Shown in pieces: positions 35,568 to 43,590 of a DNA stretch of 64,000 bases. The notes beneath the pieces were generated by a model. That model was not told the DNA's origin, ran no database searches, and saw only the letters and a program-made list of their open reading frames with translations. This DNA is from DAOMNO01 sp035443885 (lineage in GTDB: Bacteria > Planctomycetota > Phycisphaerae > Phycisphaerales > SM1A02), in NCBI GenBank assembly GCA_035443885.1, contig DAOMNO010000013.1:33698-97697 (forward strand). The letters are read 5' to 3'. Position 1 is the first letter of the stretch. Each line of letters begins with the position of its first letter. The translations under genes and the position numbers were made by a program.

Positions 35568-35751
35568 GGCTCATTCATCTGGTAGCACCATGACGCCGTT
35601 ACCTCGATGGGCGTCAGCACTTCTCCACACCTCCCTCGACCCCTTTCGGGATCGTGCATCACCAGTATGCGTCGCACCCCAGAAGAATGCAAGGCGATCC
35701 GCCGCAGATTTCGAGCATATTTTCACTTGTTATCGAACATGAATGTGTCCC

Positions 35752-35788
35752 AAAAAGAGAAAACCCCCCGGCCAGAACGGCCGGGGGG
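35752..35788 (-). terminator. Rho-independent terminator of giant secreted-protein gene B
   Basis: A perfect 10-bp stem (CCCCCCGGCC / GGCCGGGGGG, 5-base loop) at 35764-35788 is followed on the minus strand by TTTTCTCTTTTTG. It lies 31 bases after the gene B stop codon and is nearly identical to the terminator of gene A. Confidence 0.9.
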
Positions 35789-35819
35789 TAGGGTTTCGAT
35801 ACACACGATCAGACTGAGA

Positions 35820-38800
35820 TTACGGGCAGAGACCGCAGACAGCCGTCTGATCCGGGCAGCAGTCGCCGAAGCCACAGCAATCGGCATCGCACCAGCAACC
35901 ACTCGGAGCTTGACCGCCGCAGAAGCCAGCGCAGCTCGGCGGGGGCGGTGCATCGCACGTGGTTGAAAGGTTCAGCGTGAACTGACCGGGCACCCAGCCA
36001 GTCCAGCCTGCGGAGTTGGCCACTGCGAGATAGTACGTCGCGCCTGGGGTCAGGCCCGAAACGCAAATCTCGCTGTAGTACGGAGCGCCGCCCGGGGTCG
36101 GGCAGTCGTCCTCACCGCAGCCAACTTCAACGAGCGCGCCGCACGTGCCGCTGAACAGCATGAGCACGCTGTCAACGAACGCGCCAGTCGTGTTGCAGGT
36201 GATGACCTGCAGCGTGCCGCCAGCCGGAGCCGTCAGCTTGTACCACACGACGTTCGAGATCGGGCCGCCGGGCGTACCGGTCCAGTGGCAGCTCGGGCTG
36301 CCAGCGGGCGTGCCGCCGGTGGTCGCACCAGTGTTGTCACCAATGACAGGAGCGCCATTGATGTTCGCCGTGATGTCAATTGCGTCAGCGCAATTGTCAT
36401 TCGGCGGCGGCGGGTCGCCGCACTGATCCGCAGGAGGCGTGCACGGTCCGGCCCAATCAAGGACGGTCATGGTGATGCCGCCTTCGGTGACGCCAGCGCC
36501 CCAAGCCTTGATGTAGTAGAGCTGGCCAGGAGCCGAGCACCACTCAACCGCAGCCTGGAACGAGTTACCGCATTCGCCGGCCTCGTCTTCGAACGCGCCG
36601 TCAACGCAGATCAGATCCGTGCATGAGCCGCAGAGCACCGCAACGCGAACGCTGCCCAGTGCGCTGCCGCATGACTCGGCACGAAGGACGTTGCCGTTGC
36701 CTTCAACTGCGAACCACAGCGTACCTGAGTTCGGAGCGGGTGCTCCGCCGCAGGTCAGCGGGTCGATCGCATTGCCGGTGCTGTTGCCAGAGCCAGCCAC
36801 GCCGAGCGTGAGCGGGATCGCATCAGCGCAGTTGTCACCCTCAGGCGGATCGCACGGGGTGGAGCAAGTTACCGTGGCGGTGTAGGCGTTGTTGCCGCCG
36901 CCGCACGGGAAGCCTTCGAACGTGCCGCCAGCTTCAGTGCCGGGGCCGACCCACAGGCGATAGGTACCAGCCGGGAGGCAGGCCTTCGCTTGTGCAGAGC
37001 CGTTTGCCGGAGCATACGCTTCAGCAAGGAGTACCAGAGCGTTGCAGTTGTCGTTCAGAATGAACATGGCAAGCGGCATCTGACCGCCGACGGTCCAGCG
37101 GATGGTGCTTTCCTGATCGATGGTGATCGTGTACCAGTCGGTATCACGGGTGCCGCCATCGGCCCAGGTGTTGCCGTTGACGGTGTCGCCACAGCAGATC
37201 TGCTGGAACACGTTCGGGGTGGAGTTGCAGCCACCGTTGGTGTCGTCACCGCAAGGCTCGCCTTCGTTGAAGGTGCCGAGCGGGCAAGGCAGCGGGCAGC
37301 TGGTGGTGGCGCACTCGGTGCCAGCACCCTGGAAATCGCCGCCGATGCCGGCGCAAGCCGACGCCGTCAGGTCATCGCAGTTCGCGCCATCGTTGTAGCA
37401 GCACGCGCCGGTGCATGACCTGCAGGTTACTTCAGCAACGTAAGCGTTGTCTGAACCGCAGGGGAAGCCTTCGAAGCCAGCGACGGCCACGAACAGACGG
37501 TACGTACCGGGGTTGACGCAAGCGGACATCTCGAACGGAACGCCGGGGATACCCGTGGCGTCCGCAATGATGGCCAAGCCGTCGCCGCACTGATCGTTCA
37601 GGATCGCAGCGAACGCCGGGAACTCTGCATGCACGCGCCACGTGATGGTGGTGCTGTCGGTCACAGTGATCGTGTACCAGTCGGTGTCGCGAGAGCCGCC
37701 ATTGGCCCAAGCCGTACCGCAGACCGTATCACCGCATTCGACGGCGGTGTAGGCGTTCGGGGTTGCGTTGCAGCCGCCGTTGGTGTCGTCACCGCACGGC
37801 TCATTCTCAACGACGACGTTGCCGCTCGGACCGCTATCCGCAGCAGCCGGGCACAGGCCCCAGGCGCCGAGAAGGATGAGCAGGTCCTGAACGTCCACGG
37901 TGCCGCTGTTGTTGAGATCAGCGCAGCAGCCGGGGCACGGACCCCAGGCGCCGAGGAGGATCAGCAGGTCCTGCACGTCAACAGCGCCGCTCTGGTTGAG
38001 GTCGCCAACGCAGTCACCGCAGGGGTTACCGGCGTCCGGGCACTCAACGGTCGAGGGGCAGTTTGCGCAGGAGACGAAGTTGCCGAGGTAGGTGCCGCCA
38101 GCCTTGGCGCAAGCCGCAGCCGTGAGAACCTGGCAGCCTTCTTCGCCTTCGCCGATGCAGCAGGCGCCTTCGGGCTCTGCGCCTGGCTCACCATCGAACA
38201 CGGTCATGACGAGGTGAACGTTGGGGAAGCCGATGCTTGCGAACGTCGAGAAGTTCGTCAAGCCGCAGGCCGCGGCGCGAATGTAGCTCGGAGCAGCCTG
38301 GCCAGCGGTGTTGCTGGCGGGCCAGGTTGTGCCGCCGGGGCCGCCGTCAGCCGGGTTACGGGATGCGTGGAAGAGTTCCACGACAACCGGCTGGCCGGCA
38401 ATCGGAACCACGGGCGGATCAAACGATGCCGTAAAGAAGGCACTCGCCGTACCGCCGGGAATAACGACGGACGATGAGCCGAGGAGCTGCAGATTTGCAA
38501 ACGGACCAGCGATGTTGCCCGCGTAGATGTTGACGGTAACAGGCCAATCCGGTGCGGCACTGGATTCAATGCCGAACTGAACGGCGCAAATGGCCGTGAA
38601 CGTGCCTGCGGGGAAGGATCGAGCCAGGCCGTTCGCAGTGGTGTACTGCGGCGTGCCGCCTGCACACTGAACCGTATTGGCCGGCGTGATCAGGTTAGGA
38701 TTGGTGTTCTGGGTAATCGGGCTGCCGCATGCGCCGGCGATGCCGCCTTCCTGCTGGAAGGGCGAACCCGAAAAATTGGACGTGGCGAACCCTGAGCCAC

Positions 38801-38921
38801 TGCCCCCAGCGGTCGAAGCAGTTCGGTCACCTGCCGACTGACCGACGGCCGTGCCGAAGGTCGCCGACAGCGCGATCGCTGCCACTGGCGCCAGGAGTGA
38901 ATTTGTACAGTTCCATTTCAT
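35820..38921 (-). CDS. Giant secreted Cys-rich protein B, paralogue of A, with dockerin pair and one somatomedin-B-like module
   Basis: The 1033-residue product starts with a signal peptide (LAPVAAIALSATFGTAVGQ). The N-terminal domain (about 28-245) is similar to that of protein A (FPNVHLVM, SYIRAAACG). Then come a GACC motif, two dockerin-like modules (about 310-372; DLNQSGAVDVQDLLILLGAW and DLNNSGTVDVQDLLILLGAW), two NEPCGDDTNGGCN...DTDWYTITV modules, two DNCADAI beta-sandwich modules and a final Cys-rich module CAGFCGGQAPSGCWCDADC...CCPDQTAVC. GGAGGA precedes the start on the minus strand. Shared module order shows that A and B arose by duplication and reshuffling. Confidence 0.8.
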   Translation of the reverse strand: MKWNCTNSLLAPVAAIALSATFGTAVGQSAGDRTASTAGGSGSGFATSNFSGSPFQQEGGIAGACGSPITQNTNPNLITPANTVQCAGGTPQYTTANGLARSFPAGTFTAICAVQFGIESSAAPDWPVTVNIYAGNIAGPFANLQLLGSSSVVIPGGTASAFFTASFDPPVVPIAGQPVVVELFHASRNPADGGPGGTTWPASNTAGQAAPSYIRAAACGLTNFSTFASIGFPNVHLVMTVFDGEPGAEPEGACCIGEGEEGCQVLTAAACAKAGGTYLGNFVSCANCPSTVECPDAGNPCGDCVGDLNQSGAVDVQDLLILLGAWGPCPGCCADLNNSGTVDVQDLLILLGAWGLCPAAADSGPSGNVVVENEPCGDDTNGGCNATPNAYTAVECGDTVCGTAWANGGSRDTDWYTITVTDSTTITWRVHAEFPAFAAILNDQCGDGLAIIADATGIPGVPFEMSACVNPGTYRLFVAVAGFEGFPCGSDNAYVAEVTCRSCTGACCYNDGANCDDLTASACAGIGGDFQGAGTECATTSCPLPCPLGTFNEGEPCGDDTNGGCNSTPNVFQQICCGDTVNGNTWADGGTRDTDWYTITIDQESTIRWTVGGQMPLAMFILNDNCNALVLLAEAYAPANGSAQAKACLPAGTYRLWVGPGTEAGGTFEGFPCGGGNNAYTATVTCSTPCDPPEGDNCADAIPLTLGVAGSGNSTGNAIDPLTCGGAPAPNSGTLWFAVEGNGNVLRAESCGSALGSVRVAVLCGSCTDLICVDGAFEDEAGECGNSFQAAVEWCSAPGQLYYIKAWGAGVTEGGITMTVLDWAGPCTPPADQCGDPPPPNDNCADAIDITANINGAPVIGDNTGATTGGTPAGSPSCHWTGTPGGPISNVVWYKLTAPAGGTLQVITCNTTGAFVDSVLMLFSGTCGALVEVGCGEDDCPTPGGAPYYSEICVSGLTPGATYYLAVANSAGWTGWVPGQFTLNLSTTCDAPPPPSCAGFCGGQAPSGCWCDADCCGFGDCCPDQTAVCGLCP

Positions 38922-39535
38922 GATTGTGTGGTCTCCTCCAAGTGTGTTGCAACAGACTCGAGTTAGAACGAAACGATGCCTGGCGTGCTTTGAACATCAA
39001 GGCGACGCCTCAAACGTTGGCGCCGGATTTCCTCGGCTTATGCGCGCAAGAGAAAACGCGGCGACGCCAAACCGACTGCTTCATGGCGACTCCACGTTCT
39101 GCCGACGCACAACGGCTTCGGAAAATCCGATCGACAACGAAATGATCTCAACAACCAATCTCCCTTCAATCCGTACCCTCGCGGCGACAAGCGCAACGCG
39201 CTATCGGGCAAGCTCTTCTCACTTCACATCTGCCAAGTATGCACGGAAAGACCTCGCCAAGCAAGCCCAAACTCTGTATTTCCAGCAGTTTGCTGGCATG
39301 CACATATCTTGCGAACTGCATGCGTGGCGACGTACGACAACTGCGCTCTCCTCGCTGTACAGTTCGCAGCTTCGTACTGCATGGATCGACGCCTATTGCA
39401 CAAAAAGTGAGATTCAGCCACTCTGATCGACTCCGTTCGGTCTATTCATAACGATTCGCATACCTTCTCGGAACGCCTTTCAGCCGATAACGGGGAGATC
39501 GAACGACGGCGTTCGACACGGTTACACTCACGAGT
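38922..39535. other. Long divergent gap between gene B and polX
   Basis: These 614 bases separate divergent genes. Plus-strand frames here (for example 38851-39426) begin inside gene B, have no domain and are not supported. The base composition is slightly more AT-rich than the genes. Apart from the gene B ribosome binding site (about 38932) and the polX -10 box at its end, I see nothing specific. Confidence 0.4.
39523..39528 (+). promoter_or_regulatory. -10 hexamer TACACT, 7 bases before the polX ATG
   Basis: TACACT, seven bases, ATG, with no Shine-Dalgarno sequence between. A leaderless or one-base leader mRNA is suggested. Confidence 0.45.
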
Positions 39536-41311
39536 ATGTCCGCAAACGCGAACTTATCGAAAATATTCGATGAGATGGCCGCCGTGCTTGAACTCACCGG
39601 CGCGAACCCGTTTCGCGTCAACGCACACGCAAAGGTCGCTCGCGTCCTTGACGATCTCACCGTCGATGTCGCCTCACTCGCAGATGATGCGAAGAAGCTG
39701 ACCGCGATCGAGGGCATCGGCGAGGGAAGCGCGAAGAAAATCATCGAGTACGTTCAGACAGGCCGCGTGAAGGAGCATGATGAGCTTGTCGCCCAGGTGC
39801 CAGCGGGTCTGTTCGATGTGATGCAGGTGCCCGGCCTCGGCCCCAAGACTGTCAAAATGCTCTGGGAAAAGGCAGGCATCACTGACATCCCCTCGCTGAA
39901 AGCTGCGCTCGATTCTGATGCGCTCACGTCGCTGCCGCGCATGGGTGCAAAGACCATCGAAAACATTCGCAAGTCGCTGGCGTTTGTCGCCACGGCAGGT
40001 GAGCGTGTGCGGCTCGGCCGCGCGATGCCGATCGCGGAATCGCTGGTCAAAGCAATCAGCGCGGTGAAAGGCGTTACACAGGTCGCGTTTGCAGGTTCAT
40101 TGCGGCGCGGGCGCGAAACCATCGGTGACATCGACATTCTCGCTTCCACAAAAACCGACGCAGCCCGCAAGCGCGTTGCGGAGGCATTCCTCGCGATGCC
40201 TGAGGTGAGCGAGACGATCGCGTCAGGTGAAACCAAATGCTCCGTGAGACTTCACGCAGGCGTGCAAGCGGATTTGCGTCTGGTCGATGACGCGGAGTTC
40301 GGCGCGGCGCTGCTGTACTTCACCGGCTCGAAGGATCACAACATCGCGCTGCGCGAGCGCGCGATCAAACGAGGCCTGAGGCTCAACGAATACGGCCTCT
40401 TCCGTGAACATCGCTCCAAAGAAGGCGATCCTCCGCCGCAGAAGCGTGGTGAAAAGCCGATCGCATCCAAGACTGAAGAGGACATCTACGCCGCGCTTGA
40501 TCTTGCGTGGATTCCGCCCGAAATGCGCGAAGCGCGCGGCGAGATCGACGCTGCGGAATTGTCCGGCACGCTGCCCAGACTGATCGGGCTTGACGACATC
40601 AAGGCTGAACTGCATGCGCATACGATTGAATCTGACGGGCGCATGACGATTGACGAACTGGCGGAACGTGCGAAAGCGCGTGGTTTCCACACCATCGCCG
40701 TTACCGATCACTCGAAATCCAGCGCACAGGCGAACGGCCTCTCGCCTGAGCGGCTTCGCAAGCACATCGACGCCATCCGAGAAGCAGACGCTCGAATCAA
40801 GGGCATCACGATTCTTGCAGGCAGTGAAGTTGACATTCACGCGGACGGCAGTCTTGATTACGACGACGACCTGCTGGCGGAACTGGATATTGTCATTGCG
40901 TCGCCTCATGCGTCGCTTCGACAGGAGCCGGAAAAGGCGACGGACCGGCTTCTTCGTGCAATCCGCCACCCGCTTGTTCACATCATCGGCCATCCCACCG
41001 GGCGCGTCATCCAGCAGCGCGAGGGTCTCTCGCCTGATCTTCACGCGCTCATTGAGGCTGCGGTTGAATGCAACACCGCGCTGGAGATCAACTCGAACTA
41101 CATGCGGCTCGACCTTCGCGATACGCACGTGCGAGCCGCGGCTCAGGCCGGCGCGCTCATCGCCATCAACACGGACGCCCACAGCCCTGATGATTTCGAT
41201 CAGCTTCGCTACGGCATTCTTACCGCGCGAAGAGGCTGGCTGACGGCAACGCAGTGCATCAATGCCTGGCCGAAGGCGAAGCTGCATAGCTGGCTGAAGT
41301 CGAAGCGATAG
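39536..41311 (+). CDS. polX: Family X DNA polymerase with PHP exonuclease domain
   Basis: PolX fills short gaps and trims 3' ends in base excision and possibly end-joining repair. The 591 residues contain an N-terminal helical lyase-like/HhH region (IEGIGEGSAKKIIEY, VPGLGPKTVKMLW, LPRMGAKTIENIRKS), the nucleotidyltransferase palm with AGSLRRGRETIGDIDIL near 185-200, and a C-terminal PHP domain from about residue 355 (ELHAHTIESDGRM, AVTDHSKSS, GSEVDIHADGSLDYDDDLL, VHIIGHPTGR, NTDAHSPDDF). The PHP metal ligands look complete, so exonuclease activity is expected. It is followed by rnhA 59 bases downstream. Confidence 0.95.
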   Translation: MSANANLSKIFDEMAAVLELTGANPFRVNAHAKVARVLDDLTVDVASLADDAKKLTAIEGIGEGSAKKIIEYVQTGRVKEHDELVAQVPAGLFDVMQVPGLGPKTVKMLWEKAGITDIPSLKAALDSDALTSLPRMGAKTIENIRKSLAFVATAGERVRLGRAMPIAESLVKAISAVKGVTQVAFAGSLRRGRETIGDIDILASTKTDAARKRVAEAFLAMPEVSETIASGETKCSVRLHAGVQADLRLVDDAEFGAALLYFTGSKDHNIALRERAIKRGLRLNEYGLFREHRSKEGDPPPQKRGEKPIASKTEEDIYAALDLAWIPPEMREARGEIDAAELSGTLPRLIGLDDIKAELHAHTIESDGRMTIDELAERAKARGFHTIAVTDHSKSSAQANGLSPERLRKHIDAIREADARIKGITILAGSEVDIHADGSLDYDDDLLAELDIVIASPHASLRQEPEKATDRLLRAIRHPLVHIIGHPTGRVIQQREGLSPDLHALIEAAVECNTALEINSNYMRLDLRDTHVRAAAQAGALIAINTDAHSPDDFDQLRYGILTARRGWLTATQCINAWPKAKLHSWLKSKR

Positions 41312-41370
41312 CTCCCGCAGCATGTAGCTCAGTAGGACGAAAAAACAATTCGTGATACGCTGTTGTCGCG

Positions 41371-41826
41371 ATGACACAGCAGCAACTCCACGTTGAGCTG
41401 TACACTGACGGCGCGTGTTCTGGGAATCCGGGGCCGGGCGGCTGGGCGTACATTCTCAAACATCCCGCGAGCGGAGCCGTGCGCGAAGATTCCGGTGGCG
41501 AAGCATCCACCACGAATAATCGCATGGAGCTTCTCTCCGTGATTCGCGGCCTTGAAAGCCTTGACCGGCCATGCAGGGTCGATCTGTATTCCGACAGTCA
41601 ATACGTCGTCAACGGCTTGAACGAATGGCTGGATGGCTGGAAAGCGAAGAACTGGCGCAACAGCAAGCGCGAGCCGGTGAAGAACATGGAACTCTGGCAG
41701 CAGCTTGACGAGCTTCGCAGGGTGCACACCATCATCAGCCACTGGATCAGGGGCCACAACGAACACCCGGAGAACGAACGCTGCGACAAGCTTGCCGTCG
41801 CTGCGTGTGAACGGGTGAAGAAGTAG
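41371..41826 (+). CDS. rnhA: Ribonuclease HI
   Basis: The enzyme cuts the RNA strand of RNA-DNA hybrids, removing primers and R-loops. At 151 residues it has the usual size. The catalytic acids are visible: Asp12 in YTDGACSGNPGPGGW, Glu53 in NNRMELLSVI, Asp75 in YSDSQYVVNG and Asp139 in ENERCDKLA, with the flexible-loop His in RGHNEHPEN. The basic handle region (WLDGWKAKNWRNSKREPVKN) of E. coli-type enzymes is present. A TACGCT hexamer lies nine bases before the ATG. Confidence 0.96.
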   Translation: MTQQQLHVELYTDGACSGNPGPGGWAYILKHPASGAVREDSGGEASTTNNRMELLSVIRGLESLDRPCRVDLYSDSQYVVNGLNEWLDGWKAKNWRNSKREPVKNMELWQQLDELRRVHTIISHWIRGHNEHPENERCDKLAVAACERVKK

Positions 41827-41834
41827 AGAGACAA

Positions 41835-41885
41835 TTGCAAGTAGTCAGTTGGCAGGAACTCAAACTACTGACCACTGAAGACTCT
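41835..41885. repeat. Decayed 7-bp repeat between rnhA and purD
   Basis: This convergent gap has a faint 7-base period (TAGTCAGTT near the left, ACTACTGACCACTGA near the right). The two halves are also partly inverted copies of each other. It resembles the TCAG heptamer array at 2352-2400 and could act as a structured RNA end for both genes. Confidence 0.35.
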
Positions 41886-41889
41886 CCAC

Positions 41890-43248
41890 TTACCTCACCG
41901 CATGACCCAGCACGCGGTCGCCGATGTCTTTGCGGTAGTGCGCCCCTTCAAAATGAATGCGCTCGCACGCTGCGTTGGCAAGGTCACGCGCTGCGTGCAG
42001 GTCGTTGGCAAGCGCAGTAACGCCCAGTACGCGCCCGCCGTTGGTAACCAGTTCGCCAGCCTTGTTGAGCGTCGTCCCCGCGTGGAAGACTTTGACTGAG
42101 CCGCCCTCGCCTGCTGCGGTGGCTGTCAGTGATTCCGCATCGCCAATGCCCGTGATGAGTTTGCCGACTTCATAACGACCGGGGTAGCCGCCCGAACACA
42201 TCACCACACAGCACGCCACACGATCATCAAAATCAATCTCGACTTCATGCAATCGACCGGTCGTCGTTGCCCAGAGTATCTCAATGAGGTCGCCCTTCAG
42301 CCGCGCCATCAGCGGCTGGCATTCAGGATCGCCGAAGCGACAGTTGAACTCCAGTACCTTCGGCCCGCCGGGTGTCAGCATCATGCCTGCATACAGCACG
42401 CCGCGATACTCGATGCCATCGCGCCGGAGTGCATCGACCGTCGGCACCATCACCTGCCGCTCGATGATTTCCATCGTCTTGCGATCAATCACCGGCGTCG
42501 GGCAATATGCGCCCATCCCGCCCGTGTTCGGCCCGGTGTCGCCTTCGTATGCCTGCTTATGGTCCTGGCACGGATCAAGCAGCGAGATGGTGCGGCCGTC
42601 CACCAGCGCGAGCACGCTGACTTCCTGGCCGGAGAGTTTCTCTTCGATCAGCAGCTTGTCTCCCGCTGCGCCGAACTCGCGATTGACCAGAATGCGAGTT
42701 ACCGCATCAATGGCTTCCTCGCGTGTGTCGCACACAATCGCGCCCTTGCCCGCTGCGAGTCCTGTCGCCTTCACCACGCACGGCTCGTCGCGCGTGGAGA
42801 CGTATTGCAGCGCAGCCTGCGCATTGGTGAAGGTTCTCGCTTCCGCGGTAGGAATCGCCGCCTGCCGCATGAGCTGCTTCGCGAACGCTTTATCCGCTTC
42901 AAGCAGTGCGGCTTCCTTGCTGGGGCCGAAGACCATGCGCGTCTCGGTCGCCAGCAGATCGGTGATGCCCTCCGCGAGCGCCGCTTCGGGGCCGACCACG
43001 ACGAGATGAATGTTCTCCGCGTCGCACCACCGCTGTGAACGAAACGCCTGCTTTACATCAATCGGAAACGGCGTCGGCTCGCCCAGTTGGCGCAGACCCG
43101 CATTGCTGGTGTCGGTAAGCCATAGTTTGCCCAGCCGGGGAGACTGCCGCAGCTTCCATGCGAGCGCGTGCTCGCGCCCACCGCCGCCGATGAGCAGCAC
43201 ATTGCAGAGATCAGGGCAGGAAACAGGCTTTCCGGGCGAACGTACCAT
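41890..43248 (-). CDS. purD: Phosphoribosylamine-glycine ligase
   Basis: PurD joins glycine to phosphoribosylamine with ATP, the second step of purine synthesis. From this start it has 452 residues, normal for the family. Motifs include VLLIGGGGREHALAWKL, VVGPEAALAEGITD, VKATGLAAGKGAIVCD (ATP-grasp loop), DHKQAYEGDTGPNTGGMGAYCPTP and LEFNCRFGDPECQPLM. The frame is open for another 94 codons upstream, but the family begins here and a TACACT box lies six bases before this ATG. No other pur gene is in the window. Confidence 0.95.
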   Translation of the reverse strand: MVRSPGKPVSCPDLCNVLLIGGGGREHALAWKLRQSPRLGKLWLTDTSNAGLRQLGEPTPFPIDVKQAFRSQRWCDAENIHLVVVGPEAALAEGITDLLATETRMVFGPSKEAALLEADKAFAKQLMRQAAIPTAEARTFTNAQAALQYVSTRDEPCVVKATGLAAGKGAIVCDTREEAIDAVTRILVNREFGAAGDKLLIEEKLSGQEVSVLALVDGRTISLLDPCQDHKQAYEGDTGPNTGGMGAYCPTPVIDRKTMEIIERQVMVPTVDALRRDGIEYRGVLYAGMMLTPGGPKVLEFNCRFGDPECQPLMARLKGDLIEILWATTTGRLHEVEIDFDDRVACCVVMCSGGYPGRYEVGKLITGIGDAESLTATAAGEGGSVKVFHAGTTLNKAGELVTNGGRVLGVTALANDLHAARDLANAACERIHFEGAHYRKDIGDRVLGHAVR

Positions 43249-43254
43249 CCCCGC

Positions 43255-43260
43255 AGTGTA
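43255..43260 (-). promoter_or_regulatory. -10 hexamer TACACT, 6 bases before the purD ATG
   Basis: On the minus strand TACACT, GCGGGG, ATG. The spacing matches a leaderless start, and it helps choose this ATG over the long upstream extension. Confidence 0.45.
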
Positions 43261-43392
43261 GCGGCACGGCGGTGGCAAGGCGCAAGGCGATGAACAACCC
43301 CGGCATTCAAGCCGTACTTTCCATATGAACCCCGCAACGCCCTTGAAGTTGAAACCGGTTCTGCTCGATATTGACGATCGAGGATTGATCCC

Positions 43393-43590
43393 ATGGCCGC
43401 CGTTACCCACATCATCGCACCCGCCGACAGGTCGCAGCAGAGCAATCATGCTGCGCGCCCGCATGAGCGTGGCGAAGCGCGGCCGACCCTTCCGACGCGA
43501 GTTCAACTCCTGCTTGAGCGCGCCCGTCACGGCGTTCGCATGCGCGGCCTGAAGCTCAGTCAGCGCGGCGTGAACCGCCTCCCGTTATGA
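43393..43590 (+). CDS. Possible small basic protein between purD and uvrB
   Basis: A 65-codon frame starts with ATG, has GAGGA eight bases upstream and shows GC-rich third positions like its neighbours. The product is basic (TLPTRVQLLLERARHGVRMR) without a membrane segment or known motif. It overlaps the last bases of the convergent uvrB gene. The rest of the 336-base gap (43249-43392) shows only the purD -10 box. Evidence is limited to coding style, so it may not be a gene. Confidence 0.3.
   Translation: MAAVTHIIAPADRSQQSNHAARPHERGEARPTLPTRVQLLLERARHGVRMRGLKLSQRGVNRLPL

Larger units (their letters stand above)
35418..35819. other. Leader region of gene A and 3' region of gene B
   Basis: On the minus strand this 402-base gap carries the terminator of gene B, then about 340 bases that lead into gene A. 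A 67-codon frame at 35489-35692 (minus) has no recognisable domain and is not supported. A 22-bp perfect palindrome lies at 35546-35567. The Shine-Dalgarno of gene A (GAGGAGG, repeated) is at about 35424-35445. Confidence 0.45.

Noticed and set aside
35489..35692. 67-codon minus-strand frame in the leader of gene A
   Set aside because: It runs across the palindrome, has no motif and only moderate coding style.
38851..39426. 191-codon plus-strand frame starting antisense inside gene B
   Set aside because: Begins inside a clear gene on the other strand, and the product has no domain or signal.
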